Shown here in pieces: positions 1 to 8,857 of a stretch of 64,000 nucleotides of DNA. The stretch is taken from the NCBI RefSeq assembly GCF_030036535.1, contig NZ_CP080387.1:868001-932000 (forward strand). Reading direction: 5' to 3'. Source of the stretch: Agrobacterium cucumeris (GTDB taxonomy: Bacteria; Pseudomonadota; Alphaproteobacteria; Rhizobiales; Rhizobiaceae). Position 1 is the stretch's first letter. Every line of letters begins with the position of its first letter. The notes beneath the pieces are model-generated. The model had not been told where the DNA came from, searched no databases, and saw nothing but the letters and a program-made list of their open reading frames with translations. A program made the translations under genes and the position numbers.

Positions 1-804
1 GGCAATCGCTTCTGCGGTATTTTGCGAGACGTTGGCAAACAGAAAGGCAAATTCATTGCCGCCGACGCGGGCAACGAAATCGTCTTTCTTGATGGTCTTG
101 CGGAAAAGTGCCGCAAACCGCCGAAGCGCCTTGTTGCCGGCGCTGGCGCCATATTTGCCATTGATTTCGCGGAAACGGTCAATGTTGAGCAGCATCAGCG
201 AGGTGGCGGACGCGGCCTGATCGCCGGCGAAAAGGTCTGCGAGTTTTTCGAGGAAAGCCGCGCGGTTGGGAAGCGCCGTCAATGCGTCGCGCAGGGAACT
301 TGCCTGCAATTCGGCCCTGCGTTTTTCAACTTCGCGGATTTTCATCAGCCCCATGGCGATGAAGTGCCTCAGGCTCGTCTGTTCCTCGTGAATGTCGCCC
401 ATCAATCGGGCGAGCCGCTCGGTTGCCGGCGGCTCCTGATGATTTTCCTCGGCAAGGCTGGCGATGAATGTCTCGGCCCGCTGCACGCCGGCTTCCAGCC
501 GTGCTGAGATCTGCTTCAGCGTTTCGAAGGCCTCGTTGGCCATTGCCTCGGCCTCGATCTTTGAAAAGCCGGGCAGATTGTGTCTCTGGCCGATAATATC
601 GATTTCATGCTGCTGCGGCGCGTTGCCAAGCGCCAATATATCGCGCCCCATGGCCGGGTTGTGCCCCGACAATATTTCGTAGATCAATTCGTAATTACGC
701 GGCAGTGGAGCAATATTCATCTTGGCGATGAATTGCGTGATCTTGGTAACGACAAGACCGTTTTTTGACTGTTCGCGTTTTTTATCGCCAGCAGATGTCG
801 TCAC
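1..804 (-). CDS. Degenerate GGDEF-domain protein, 3' end outside window
   Basis: The minus strand reads open from a GTG at 804 (GGGG six bases upstream) to the window edge, so the C-terminus is missing. About 170 N-terminal residues are helical, then a GGDEF domain starts near the sequence SSLRDALTALPNR. Canonical diguanylate cyclases make c-di-GMP using a DxD metal motif, a GGDEF loop and an RxxD inhibitory site. Here the metal motif reads NID (LLNIDRFREIN), the signature loop reads GGNEF, and the inhibitory site would be KKDD. I infer it is catalytically weak or inactive, perhaps a c-di-GMP/GTP sensor or a partner of an EAL domain beyond the edge. No membrane segment is visible in the part present. 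Confidence 0.75.
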   Translation of the reverse strand, partial: MTTSAGDKKREQSKNGLVVTKITQFIAKMNIAPLPRNYELIYEILSGHNPAMGRDILALGNAPQQHEIDIIGQRHNLPGFSKIEAEAMANEAFETLKQISARLEAGVQRAETFIASLAEENHQEPPATERLARLMGDIHEEQTSLRHFIAMGLMKIREVEKRRAELQASSLRDALTALPNRAAFLEKLADLFAGDQAASATSLMLLNIDRFREINGKYGASAGNKALRRFAALFRKTIKKDDFVARVGGNEFAFLFANVSQNTAEAIA

Positions 805-1051
805 CGTCAGCCCCAAAAAGATAGTATTTATGGATTCATCGAAATATTCAGTATCCGAATGCGGCTATTCCTACACGCCACGGTTTAAAATAGACTAAAC
901 TCCTGGGATGTTTTTGTCGTCTTGATGCTGGAATTCGCGTTTGTCGGGGAGTGGACGGCTTTTGATCGATAACATGATTAATGCTGATTTGATTTCAGGC
1001 CATTGCCGTTCTTATATCGTTGTATCGATATAGCCAAAGAAGGTGCTGCCC

Positions 1052-1747
1052 ATGACGAACTCCAGAACCTTGTACTCGCTGTGTGGAAGCGACATTTCCA
1101 GGCCGTTTTCTCCCCATTGCTGGAAAACCGTGCTTTCGCTGGCGCATAAGGGGCTGGATTTCGAGGAGCGCCCCTTGCCCTTCACGGTCATACCCACGGT
1201 TGAGGACGGTTTTTCGCGGACGGTGCCGATCCTGCGCGACGGCGAGCAGCTGGTGAGCGACAGTTTCGAAATTGCGCTTTATCTGGATGACGCCTATCCG
1301 GAGCGGTCGTCGCTGTTTGACGGGGAGGGCGGCAAGGCAATGGCCCGCTTCGTTGAAAGCTGGTCCCAGACGGTGCTTCACCCGGCCATCACCCGTATCG
1401 CCCTGCTGGATATCCACAATATGCTGGATGAGCCGGATCGCCGTTATTTCCGTGACAGCAGGACGAAAGCGCTTGGCCGCCCGCTTGAGGATGTAGCGTC
1501 GAACCGCGAAGCGGAAATCGCGGCCTTTCCGGCATTGCTGGCGCCGATCCGTCGCATGTTGAGCTTCCAGCCCTTTATCGGCGGCACGTCGCCGCTTTTT
1601 GCCGATTACATCGTGTTCGGGGCGCTGCAATGGGCAAGGATCACCACCGGCGCCGATCTGTTTTCCGATAATGACCCGGTGCGGGACTGGTTCGAAGGCT
1701 GCCTTGATCTCTATGATGCAAGAGGCCGCAGTGTGACAGCGGCGTGA
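1052..1747 (+). CDS. Glutathione S-transferase family protein
   Basis: A 231-residue soluble protein with a thioredoxin-like N-terminal half (TLYSLCGSDISRPFSPHCWK, then a cis-Pro-type region ending VPILRDGEQLVSDSFEIALYL) and an all-helical C-terminal half. The layout resembles the beta-etherase/LigF-like and maleylacetoacetate-isomerase-like GSTs, which conjugate or reduce substrates with glutathione in the cytoplasm; the substrate is unknown. ATG 1052 is preferred over GTG 1043 because AAGAAGG lies about 8 bases before it. It stands alone, with ndk 100 bp downstream on the same strand. Confidence 0.8.
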   Translation: MTNSRTLYSLCGSDISRPFSPHCWKTVLSLAHKGLDFEERPLPFTVIPTVEDGFSRTVPILRDGEQLVSDSFEIALYLDDAYPERSSLFDGEGGKAMARFVESWSQTVLHPAITRIALLDIHNMLDEPDRRYFRDSRTKALGRPLEDVASNREAEIAAFPALLAPIRRMLSFQPFIGGTSPLFADYIVFGALQWARITTGADLFSDNDPVRDWFEGCLDLYDARGRSVTAA

Positions 1748-1850
1748 AATGTCTCGCGCCGTTATCGCAATATGGTCGATCCCCCTTGTTTTCGGGCCTT
1801 TGGGCGGGTAAAGACCGCCCACTTTCTATATAGGAAAAGGAAACGGACAC

Positions 1851-2273
1851 ATGGCGATTGAACGCACATTTTCGATGATCAAGCCGGACGCAACCAAGCG
1901 TAACCTGACGGGCGCGATCACCAAGGTATTTGAAGATAACGGCCTGCGCATCGTCGCCTCCAAGCGCGTCTGGATGAGCAAGCGCGAAGCTGAAGGCTTC
2001 TACGCCGTTCACAAAGAGCGTCCTTTCTTCGGCGAACTCGTTGAAGGCATGACCTCCGGCCCGACCATCGTTCAGGTTCTGGAAGGCGAAAACGCCATCC
2101 TCAAGAACCGCGAAATCATGGGCGCCACCAACCCGGCCCAGGCCGCTGAAGGCACCATCCGCAAGTCCTTCGCGCTTTCCATCGGCGAAAACTCCGTTCA
2201 CGGTTCCGACGCTCCGGAAACCGCCGCACAGGAAATCGCCTACTGGTTCGCCGAAACCGAAATCGTCGGCTGA
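1851..2273 (+). CDS. ndk: Nucleoside diphosphate kinase
   Basis: A 140-residue protein of normal family length. It transfers the gamma-phosphate of ATP to NDPs through a phosphohistidine, balancing cytoplasmic NTP and dNTP pools. The start [11 protein letters not shown], the core motif around [15 protein letters not shown] and the catalytic-histidine signature [11 protein letters not shown] (His near residue 117) are all present. A purine-rich AGGAAAAGGAAAC stretch precedes the ATG. Codon use is that of a highly expressed gene. A clear intrinsic terminator follows about 70 bp after the stop, so it is probably monocistronic. Confidence 0.98.
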   Translation: MAIERTFSMIKPDATKRNLTGAITKVFEDNGLRIVASKRVWMSKREAEGFYAVHKERPFFGELVEGMTSGPTIVQVLEGENAILKNREIMGATNPAQAAEGTIRKSFALSIGENSVHGSDAPETAAQEIAYWFAETEIVG

Positions 2274-2342
2274 TTCAAAATATCAACGGCTTGAATCGCT
2301 GTTGCAGGCGATTGCACGAAGCTGTTGGAAAGACTCAAGGAA

Positions 2343-2368
2343 ACGGAGCCGAAAGGCTCCGTTTTTTT
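2343..2368 (+). terminator. Rho-independent terminator of ndk
   Basis: An 8-bp perfect stem ACGGAGCC / GGCTCCGT closes a GAAA tetraloop and is followed by seven or more T residues. It lies 70 bp after the ndk stop codon. Confidence 0.93.
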
Positions 2369-2408
2369 GTTTTTGCTGACGATAAGGGGATACGGCACCC
2401 GCCTCCAT

Positions 2409-2524
2409 CCTCATTCCTGTGCTTGTCACAGGAATCCAGCCGACGCGCGTATGCGCGGCGAGAGGAGTCTTTCAGCCCAACGACTTGGTCTGGCTAGATT
2501 CCTGTGACAAGCACAGGAATGAGG
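2409..2524. repeat. Palindromic intergenic mosaic repeat, copy 1
   Basis: A 116-bp element bounded by perfect 28-bp inverted arms (2409-2436 and 2497-2524). Each arm is itself a hairpin (ATTCCTGTG, CTTGT, CACAGGAAT). The roughly 60-bp core (ATCCAGCCGACGCGCGT...) is about 90% identical to the reverse complement of the core of the element at 57904-58018. It sits 8 bp beyond the stop codon of the convergent lipoprotein gene. Layout and size resemble the RIME/REP-like intergenic mosaic elements of rhizobia; family assignment is inference. Confidence 0.85.
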
Positions 2525-2532
2525 GAAGCAAA

Positions 2533-3045
2533 TCACGACGCCGGACACCCCTGGGCCGGCCGCATATCCGTGGTACCGTCAGGTTTGAACACCTCCGGAT
2601 TGGGCGTGTAGAGCGGCCCGACCACCAGCGGTTTGGCGGGAAGAAGCGACTGGTCCGTGTCGGAGTGGATCGTGGTCTCTATCGTCTGCAGAATATCGCC
2701 CTCCGGCCCCTTGATGCGGATGGTGACTTTATAGGGCCGATCCTGCTTCACGCACTCGACTGGCGGGCTCTGAACGGCGATCTTTTCGTCGGCTGGAAAA
2801 ATCCTGTCGCTCGTCGTCAGGTCAGGACCACCACGGGGATTTTCGAATGAGGCCTCCACCGTGCTGCCGTCGGCGATGGGCGCGACGCGCTGCAGGGTCA
2901 CCAGATAGGTGGCAATCGCCACGCGGTAATTGAAGACGAACATGCGGCCTGAAATCTTCGCGACCTCGCGCGGTTCGTCGCGCTGGCAGCCGGAGAGACC
3001 GAACGCGGCCACGACCGCCAGCAATGGAAGGGCAATCCTGTTCAT
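2533..3045 (-). CDS. Hypothetical lipoprotein
   Basis: Translation from ATG 3045 gives 170 residues beginning with a signal peptide (MNRIALPLLAVVAAF) and a lipobox LSGC with the acylated Cys at position 20. The mature part is small and mostly beta, with one conserved-looking Cys pair (VECVK and the C-terminal QGCPAS). I do not recognise a domain. The gene overlaps the stop of the upstream CGNR gene by ATGA, so the two are probably translationally coupled. The longer upstream reading of this frame has no signal peptide in place and is disfavoured. Confidence 0.7.
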   Translation of the reverse strand: MNRIALPLLAVVAAFGLSGCQRDEPREVAKISGRMFVFNYRVAIATYLVTLQRVAPIADGSTVEASFENPRGGPDLTTSDRIFPADEKIAVQSPPVECVKQDRPYKVTIRIKGPEGDILQTIETTIHSDTDQSLLPAKPLVVGPLYTPNPEVFKPDGTTDMRPAQGCPAS

Positions 3046-3593
3046 GCCTGCGCCTCCTTTGTCCGGTGGTAGTGCCGGCTGGCTTTTTGCCGGTTGCCGC
3101 ACACCGCCATGTCGCACCAGATCCGGCTTCTGTTCTTGCTGCGATCGATGAAGAGCCAGCCGCAATTGCCGCAGATCCGCAGCCGTTCCCGTGTCTCCCG
3201 CGCAAGCAGCGACAGGGCGGAATGGGCCGTGGCGTTGCCGAGGCTTTCGGCCGCCGGAAAGGTGCGCAAGGCCGTGCCGCAGGCGAAAAGAAGGTCCGCC
3301 AGCCTGGCGTCATCACCGCCAGCACCCAAGATCGACCAGCGAAAATAATCGTCGATCGCCTCTCGAAGTTTGAGAAGGATTGGCCGTTGCTCCGCTTCGG
3401 GTGCGTTGAGCGCGGGAAACCTGTCGCGCTCCGCGCCAAGCCGTGTCGATGCCTCGGCAAAAGTGGCAATCTGTTCGGGCACTGCAAAACGGTCAACCGA
3501 TTTTGCGGCGTCCGAGCGCAGGATCACGCTATTGGCGACATCAAGCGCCAATGCGCCGCCTGCGAAACGATGAGCTGTCCAGCGAAAGGTCAT
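3042..3593 (-). CDS. CGNR zinc-finger / ABATE-domain protein
   Basis: A 183-residue protein whose first 125 residues match the helical ABATE region and whose end carries a CGNR-type zinc finger: CGNC, then about 20 residues, then C-x4-CGNR, followed by the basic stretch QKASRHYHR. CGNR proteins are regarded as putative ligand-responsive DNA-binding regulators. ATG 3593 is chosen because it opens right at the conserved ABATE start (FRWTAHRFAGGALALDVANS); a TTG start at 3614 would run into the dyad at 3600-3637 and is less likely. It is divergent from the permease at 3655, which is a plausible regulatory target. It overlaps the next gene by 4 bp. Confidence 0.75.
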   Translation of the reverse strand: MTFRWTAHRFAGGALALDVANSVILRSDAAKSVDRFAVPEQIATFAEASTRLGAERDRFPALNAPEAEQRPILLKLREAIDDYFRWSILGAGGDDARLADLLFACGTALRTFPAAESLGNATAHSALSLLARETRERLRICGNCGWLFIDRSKNRSRIWCDMAVCGNRQKASRHYHRTKEAQA

Positions 3594-3599
3594 GCCGCA

Positions 3600-3637
3600 T
3601 ATTATAACTGTCAAAACGTATTTTAACAGTTATAATA
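3600..3637. promoter_or_regulatory. Perfect dyad between divergent CGNR and permease genes
   Basis: Twelve-base arms TATTATAACTGT (3600-3611) and ACAGTTATAATA (3626-3637) are perfect reverse complements around a 14-bp AT-rich spacer that is itself near-palindromic (AAAACGTATTTT). It begins 6 bp upstream of the CGNR ATG and ends 17 bp before the permease ATG. This is the position expected of an operator shared by both promoters. Binding by the CGNR protein is inference. Confidence 0.6.
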
Positions 3638-3654
3638 ATAGGGGGAGGACGCGC

Positions 3655-4551
3655 ATGGCTTATTTCCTGCAACAATTGCTGAATGCCGTGCCGGTCGCAG
3701 CCCTCTATGCGGTTCTGGCCTTCGGTTATGCCATCGCCTTTTCGGTCACCAAACGTGCCGATGTCACCTATGGTGCCATATTCGCCTTCGCCGGCCAGAC
3801 CTGCCTGTTATTTGCCGATTTCGGCTGGAACCGGTTATGGCTGGTTCTGCCGGCCACACTGGCGCTTGGGGCGGGGGCAGGGCTGTTCGGCGGGTTGTGG
3901 GCTGCGGGTTTCGTCGGCAGGGCGGTGATGCGGCCGCTGGCGAAAGCCTCTCCCAATGCGGTGACGGTCGCCTCCATCGGCGTGCTTATTGCGCTTACCG
4001 AAAGTGCAAGGCTCGCCGCCGGCACAAGGCAATTGTGGCTGCCGCCGCTTTTGTCGCAACCGGTGCGCTTCTGGAGCGATGGCGGCTTTGCCGTGACCCT
4101 GACGCCAATGCAGATGCTGAACACGGCAGCGTTTGGACTGCTCGTCCTCTCAGGATCCGTTTATCTCGGCCGTTCCGCTTTCGGCAGACGGTGGAAAGCC
4201 GTATCGGATGATCCGCTTGCGGCATCGTTCTGCGGCGTAAATGCGGGCCGGGTATTCCTGCTATCCTATTGCGCGGCAGGATTTGTCGCCGCCATTGCCG
4301 GTGTGCTGGCCACTTTTTATTACGGCACCATGGATTTTGGTGCCGGCCTCGTCTTCGGCCTCAAGATCGTGTTGATTTCGGCAGCGGGCGGTTATGCCAG
4401 CCCGCTTATCTGCGGTTTGGGGGCGGCGGCCGTCGGATTTGCGGAAACCCTGTGGGCCGGTTATGGCCCGGTTGTCTGGCGTGATGCGGCGGTGCTGGCG
4501 CTTCTGGTCGGCTGGTTGATTGTCATGCGCAGCAGGGCGGAGGCGCCTTGA
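3655..4551 (+). CDS. LivH-like branched-chain amino acid ABC permease, orphan
   Basis: A 298-residue very hydrophobic inner-membrane protein with about eight predicted membrane segments. It matches the LivH/BPD_transp_2 fold: N-terminal LLNAVPVAALYAVLAFGYAIAF, a middle MRPLAKASPNAVTVASIGVLI and the cytoplasmic loop GRRWKAVSDDPLAASFCGVN that contacts the ATPase in the family. A strong Shine-Dalgarno GGGGGAGGA precedes ATG 3655. Normal Liv systems also have LivM, two ATPases and a binding protein; none is adjacent (moaE follows on the other strand). It either works with components coded elsewhere or has another role. Confidence 0.85.
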   Translation: MAYFLQQLLNAVPVAALYAVLAFGYAIAFSVTKRADVTYGAIFAFAGQTCLLFADFGWNRLWLVLPATLALGAGAGLFGGLWAAGFVGRAVMRPLAKASPNAVTVASIGVLIALTESARLAAGTRQLWLPPLLSQPVRFWSDGGFAVTLTPMQMLNTAAFGLLVLSGSVYLGRSAFGRRWKAVSDDPLAASFCGVNAGRVFLLSYCAAGFVAAIAGVLATFYYGTMDFGAGLVFGLKIVLISAAGGYASPLICGLGAAAVGFAETLWAGYGPVVWRDAAVLALLVGWLIVMRSRAEAP

Positions 4552-4609
4552 GGCATTTCCGAAAGCGGACTGCGGTTCTCCGCCCGGAAATGCGGGAAAA
4601 GGCGATGAA

Positions 4610-5077
4610 TTACCGCCACTTGTCCTTCGCCGCATCGTCGGTTGTCTTGGCTGATACCCAGTCTCGCACCGCTCCGTCCCTGCCATGTTCCTTTTTCCAG
4701 AACGGGGCGGAGGTCTTCAGATAGTCCATCACGAAATTTGCGCCGTCGAAGGCGGCCTGCCGGTGGCTGGAAGCGGCAATGACGAGAACGATATTCTCGC
4801 CGGCAGCGATCTTGCCGTGGCGGTGGATGGCGGTGAGGCCGAGAAGGTTGAAGCGTTCGATGGCGAGTTCGGCGATGCGGGTGATTTCTGCTTCGGCCAT
4901 GCCGGGATAATGTTCAAGCTCCAGCGCTGCCAGTGTTCCGCCGTCGTCGCGGCAAAGCCCGGTGAAGGCGACGACGGCGCCGATGCTTTTGTCGCGTTGC
5001 GTCAGCCGCCGGGTTTCGTCCGCGGCGTCGAAATCCTCACTTTGCACACGGATCGTCGGCTGCACGGCTTTCTGCAT
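4610..5077 (-). CDS. moaE: Molybdopterin synthase catalytic subunit MoaE
   Basis: The 155-residue large subunit of molybdopterin synthase converts precursor Z (cPMP) to molybdopterin using sulfur from MoaD. Family motifs are clear: GAVVAFTGLCRD near residue 33, the ELEHYPGMAE segment, IHRHGKIAAGENIV and FDGANFVMDYLKTSAPFWKKE with the catalytic lysines. It lies four bases after moaD and closes the operon SDR-uvrC-pgsA-moaD-moaE. Its product is needed by molybdoenzymes such as the oxidoreductase at 14286-16424. Confidence 0.97.
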   Translation of the reverse strand: MQKAVQPTIRVQSEDFDAADETRRLTQRDKSIGAVVAFTGLCRDDGGTLAALELEHYPGMAEAEITRIAELAIERFNLLGLTAIHRHGKIAAGENIVLVIAASSHRQAAFDGANFVMDYLKTSAPFWKKEHGRDGAVRDWVSAKTTDDAAKDKWR

Positions 5078-5081
5078 CCGC

Positions 5082-5336
5082 TCATCCCCCGGTCATCGGC
5101 GGAAAGAGACCGATCTCGCGCGCACCGACGATGCTTTCGTCATGCTCGACATGTTCCTGATTGACCGCAACGCGGATCACATCTGGAAATTCGAAGGCCG
5201 CCTCGTAATTTTCGCCACGGGTTATGAGCCAGGCGATCAGCTCACCGGCCGTGGTGACGGAGGAGGGGATGTCCAGCTCTTCCTCATCGGTGCCGATCTT
5301 CTCGCGCACCCAGGCGAAATAAACGATGCGTGTCAT
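5082..5336 (-). CDS. moaD: Molybdopterin synthase sulfur carrier MoaD
   Basis: An 84-residue ubiquitin-like beta-grasp protein. The C-terminus FPPMTGG ends in the Gly-Gly that is adenylated and thiocarboxylated by MoeB-type enzymes to donate sulfur in molybdopterin synthesis. The N-terminus MTRIVYFAWVREKIGTDEE is typical of the family. Its ATG shares one base with the pgsA stop codon, and moaE begins four bases after its own stop, so the three genes are cotranscribed and probably coupled. Confidence 0.96.
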   Translation of the reverse strand: MTRIVYFAWVREKIGTDEEELDIPSSVTTAGELIAWLITRGENYEAAFEFPDVIRVAVNQEHVEHDESIVGAREIGLFPPMTGG

Positions 5337-5923
5337 CAGTCTTCGTCCACGATGTGCTTGAGGCCGGCCTTGAAGTAATCATAACCGGTATACATGGTGA
5401 GCGCAGCTGCAAGCCAGAGAAGCGTAATGCCCATCTCCGTCGTATAGGGCAGGACCTTGTCACCCGCCGGACCTGCCAGCAGGAAGGCAATGGCGACCAT
5501 CTGGATCGTCGTCTTCCACTTGGCGATGCGGGTGACGGGGACGCTGACCTTCAGCGCCGCCAGATATTCGCGCAGGCCGGAGACCAGAATTTCACGGCAG
5601 AGAATGGTGATGGCGGCCCAGAGCGACCAGCCGGCAATGGTGCCGTCCGCAGCCATCAGGAGCAGCACGGAGGCGACCAGCAGCTTGTCGGCGATCGGGT
5701 CCAGCATCCGGCCGATATTGGATGTCTGGTTCCAGATGCGGGCCAGATAACCATCGAGGAAATCGGTCAGCGAGGCGATGATGAACAGCCAGAGCGCCGT
5801 CCAGCGCGCGAAATCCGAGCTTTCCAGCTTGCCCTCGATGAAGAAGCACAAAACGATGACAGGAACCGCCAGAATGCGGCCATAGGTCAGAAGATTGGGG
5901 ATGCTGTATGCGCGCGAAGCCAT
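5336..5923 (-). CDS. pgsA: CDP-diacylglycerol-glycerol-3-phosphate 3-phosphatidyltransferase
   Basis: A 195-residue inner-membrane CDP-alcohol phosphatidyltransferase making phosphatidylglycerophosphate, the committed step to phosphatidylglycerol and cardiolipin. The signature D-x2-DG-x2-AR-x8-G-x3-D-x3-D appears as DFLDGYLAR ... GRMLDPIADK around residues 55-80. About five membrane segments are visible. ATG 5923 (MASRAYSIPNLLT) has AGG six bases upstream; the longer reading to 5941 would need a TTG start. Its position between uvrC and moaD is common in alphaproteobacteria. Confidence 0.96.
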   Translation of the reverse strand: MASRAYSIPNLLTYGRILAVPVIVLCFFIEGKLESSDFARWTALWLFIIASLTDFLDGYLARIWNQTSNIGRMLDPIADKLLVASVLLLMAADGTIAGWSLWAAITILCREILVSGLREYLAALKVSVPVTRIAKWKTTIQMVAIAFLLAGPAGDKVLPYTTEMGITLLWLAAALTMYTGYDYFKAGLKHIVDED

Positions 5924-6026
5924 GGGAAACCTGTCAGTCAAAGATCAGCTGTCTTGATGCCGCCCCTGACGCATAGGGTCAACATGTGATTATGTTTTTT
6001 TAGCAGTTCGCCACGACGGTTCGGTA

Positions 6027-8072
6027 TCAATCGCCGCCGCTCTCGTGGAAGTGATTGTAGATTTGCCGCGCCACCGCCTCGGAAATGCCAGTGACGGCCA
6101 TCAGGTCGTTGAGGCCGGCACGCGAAACGGCCTTGGCAGTGCCGAAATGCTGCAGCAGCGACCGCTTGCGACCGGGGCCAATGCCTGAGATTTCATCCAG
6201 CGGATTGCGTATCATTTCCTTCTTGCGCCGCGCCCGGTGCGAGCCGATGGCGAAACGGTGGGCTTCGTCCCGCATGCGCTGGATGAAATAGAGCACGGGA
6301 TCGCGCGGCGGCAGGGAGAAATCGCTGCGTCCATCCGCGAAAAAGCGTTCGCGGCCGGCATCGCGATCCACGCCCTTGGCAACGCCGATGGCGGTCACAC
6401 AGTCACGAATGTCGAGTTCATCAAGGATGGCGCGCACCGCCGTCATCTGCCCCTGACCGCCATCGATCAGGATCACGTCCGGCCAGCTGGGGAAAGGCAT
6501 GTCGGCCGCTTCCTCCGGTGTGGGTGTCCGCTCGCGGTCCGGCTTGCCCTCTTCCTTCAGCAGGCGTGAGAAACGGCGGGTCATCACCTCGCGCATCATG
6601 CCGAAGTCGTCACCCGGGGTGATGTCGGTCGATTTGATGTTGAACTTGCGATATTGATTTTTCACGAAACCTTCCGGCCCCGCCACCACCATGCCGCCCA
6701 CGGCATTGGTGCCCATGATATGCGAGTTATCGTAAATCTCGATGCGGCGCGGCACATAGGGCAGGCTGAAGGTTTCTGCAAAACCTTTCAGCAACCGTGC
6801 CTGCGAAGAGGTTTCCGCCAGCTTGCGGCCATGCGCCTCGCGGGCATTGGCAAGAACATGGTCGGTAATGTCCTTCTTCTCGCCGCGCTGCGGCACGCTG
6901 ATCGTGACCTTGTGGCCGGCTTTTTCGCCGAGTGCCGCGGCCAGCAATTCCTGTTCCTCGACGGTTTCGGACAGCAGGATCTGCTTCGGCACCGGCTTGT
7001 CGTCGTAAAACTGCGCAAGGAATGCGTTGAGGATTTCCGAGCCGGGCAGGGAAGGGTCCGCCTTCGGGAAATAGGCACGATTGCCCCAGTTCTGGCCGGT
7101 GCGGAAAAAGAACACCTGAATGCAGGAAATACCGCCTTCGTGGTGGATGGCGAAAACATCCGCTTCCTCGATGCCGGCCGGATTGATGCCCTGATGGCTC
7201 TGGACATGCGAAAGCGCCGCCAGCCGGTCGCGATAGACGGCGGCGCGCTCGAAATCGAGATCCTCGGCCGCCTCGTTCATCTGCCGCGCAATAGCGGTCT
7301 TGACGCTCTGGCTTTTGCCGGACAGGAAATCCTTGGCTTCCTTGACGAGTTCCTCATACCCCTGATCGCTGATCTCATGCGTACAGGGGCCGGAACAGCG
7401 CTTGATCTGGTACAGAAGACAGGGACGCGTGCGGGTCTCGAAAACACTGTCGGTGCAGGTGCGAATCAAAAAGGCGCGTTGCAGCGAATTGATCGTGCGC
7501 CCCACTGCGCCGGCCGACGCAAAGGGTCCGAAATAATCGCCCTTGCGCGCCCGTGCACCCCGGTGCTTAAAAATCGCCGGGGCACGATTGTCGGCGGTGA
7601 TGAGAATATAGGGAAACGATTTGTCGTCACGCAGAAGCACGTTAAAGCGCGGCCGCAAGCGCTTGATGAGGTTGGCTTCCAGCAGAAGCGCCTCTGTCTC
7701 CGTGCGGGTGGTGACGAATTCCATATGGGTGGTGAAACGCACCATCTGGGCGATGCGATTGGAATGCACGCGGCCCTGAGCATAGTTGCCCACACGCTTC
7801 TTCAGCGAGCGCGCCTTGCCGACGTAAAGAACGTCGCCCGCCTCGTTGAACATGCGATAGACGCCCGGCGAGTTGGGCAGGTGTTTGACGAATTCGCCGA
7901 TGAGGTCCATGCCCTTCAGGCCGGATTCATTCTTCCAGCCCGCATTCCAGTCCATGCCCACGGCGTCGCGCGGAGCCTCCGCCACTTCTGTCGCGGCAAG
8001 GCTTGCATCGTCGTCTTCATCGTCGGTTTCATCGAAGAGAATACCGCCATCAGGCAGCTTCTTTCCGTTCAT
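6027..8072 (-). CDS. uvrC: Excinuclease ABC subunit C
   Basis: UvrC makes both incisions around a lesion in nucleotide excision repair after UvrA/UvrB recognition. The 681-residue product shows the GIY-YIG nuclease ([20 protein letters not shown], about residues 68-90), a Cys cluster ([13 protein letters not shown]), the UVR/UvrB-binding region ([20 protein letters not shown]), the RNase H-like C-terminal nuclease ([31 protein letters not shown]) and tandem HhH motifs ([17 protein letters not shown]). About 55 residues precede the GIY-YIG domain, an acidic extension common in rhizobial UvrC. The start overlaps the stop of the upstream SDR gene by ATGA. Confidence 0.98.
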   Translation of the reverse strand: MNGKKLPDGGILFDETDDEDDDASLAATEVAEAPRDAVGMDWNAGWKNESGLKGMDLIGEFVKHLPNSPGVYRMFNEAGDVLYVGKARSLKKRVGNYAQGRVHSNRIAQMVRFTTHMEFVTTRTETEALLLEANLIKRLRPRFNVLLRDDKSFPYILITADNRAPAIFKHRGARARKGDYFGPFASAGAVGRTINSLQRAFLIRTCTDSVFETRTRPCLLYQIKRCSGPCTHEISDQGYEELVKEAKDFLSGKSQSVKTAIARQMNEAAEDLDFERAAVYRDRLAALSHVQSHQGINPAGIEEADVFAIHHEGGISCIQVFFFRTGQNWGNRAYFPKADPSLPGSEILNAFLAQFYDDKPVPKQILLSETVEEQELLAAALGEKAGHKVTISVPQRGEKKDITDHVLANAREAHGRKLAETSSQARLLKGFAETFSLPYVPRRIEIYDNSHIMGTNAVGGMVVAGPEGFVKNQYRKFNIKSTDITPGDDFGMMREVMTRRFSRLLKEEGKPDRERTPTPEEAADMPFPSWPDVILIDGGQGQMTAVRAILDELDIRDCVTAIGVAKGVDRDAGRERFFADGRSDFSLPPRDPVLYFIQRMRDEAHRFAIGSHRARRKKEMIRNPLDEISGIGPGRKRSLLQHFGTAKAVSRAGLNDLMAVTGISEAVARQIYNHFHESGGD

Positions 8073-8857
8073 TCAGGTATCTCCGCCACGTCAGGGGTTT
8101 CCCAGCCAAGGTGCTGGCCGCCGTCGAGCGCGATCATTTGTCCGGTGACCGACGGCGTATCGTAAAGAAAGCGAATCGTCCGCCCGAACTCATCCGGGGC
8201 AGGACCACGCTTTAATATAAGGCCGTCGATCTGCGCCTGAAAGTCCTCGGGCGCCTGTCTTTCGCTTTTGAAGGAGGGACCCGGCCCGATGGCGTTCACC
8301 CGCACACGCGGCGCAAAGCTCTGCGCCATCGTTCGTGTCGCAGTCCAGAGGGCGGATTTCGAAAGCGTATAGGAATAGAAACGGGGTGTGAGCGCCAGCA
8401 CGCGCTGATCGATGATATTGACGATCAGACCGGATTTGTCCTTCGGCAATTGCTCGACAAAAGCAGCGGCGATGAGGGACGGTGCCCGCACATGCACGGA
8501 AAAATGTGCATCGAAGATCGCCGGATCGGGTTTGTCCGCACTGTCGTCCAGAAAAACCGAGGCATTATTGACGACCACGCCGATGGGGCCGAGGGCGGAA
8601 GCTGCCTGTTCGACAAGCGCCATGGTTGGCGCAGATTGTGTCAAATCCGCCTGAACGGCAACGGCCTTGCCACCGTTTTGCCTTATTTCGTTAGCGAATT
8701 CCTCGGCCTGCGCCATCGATTCATTGGCATGGACGGCAATCGCAAAGCCATGGGCGGCCATATCGGTGGCGATTGCCCGTCCAAGCCTTCGGGCGGCTCC
8801 GGTTATCAAGACTGTCTTTTGTATATCTTCTTTCACGGCGGACCTGCATTTGCTCAT
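8069..8857 (-). CDS. SDR-family oxidoreductase, pteridine-reductase-like
   Basis: A 262-residue short-chain dehydrogenase/reductase. The cofactor loop [12 protein letters not shown] has the arginine pattern of NADPH-dependent pteridine reductases (FolM/PTR1 type) rather than the classic TGxxxGIG. NNAS, the catalytic YTLSK (Tyr-x3-Lys) and the C-terminal [16 protein letters not shown] are all present. A role in reducing dihydrobiopterin or dihydrofolate is inferred from that resemblance only. ATG 8857 follows AGGG at a reasonable distance. It is the first gene of the operon with uvrC, overlapping it by four bases. Confidence 0.85.
   Translation of the reverse strand: MSKCRSAVKEDIQKTVLITGAARRLGRAIATDMAAHGFAIAVHANESMAQAEEFANEIRQNGGKAVAVQADLTQSAPTMALVEQAASALGPIGVVVNNASVFLDDSADKPDPAIFDAHFSVHVRAPSLIAAAFVEQLPKDKSGLIVNIIDQRVLALTPRFYSYTLSKSALWTATRTMAQSFAPRVRVNAIGPGPSFKSERQAPEDFQAQIDGLILKRGPAPDEFGRTIRFLYDTPSVTGQMIALDGGQHLGWETPDVAEIPE

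Noticed and set aside
6654..8165. 503-codon plus-strand frame opposite uvrC
   Set aside because: Antisense shadow of uvrC; no recognisable motif and no ribosome site.
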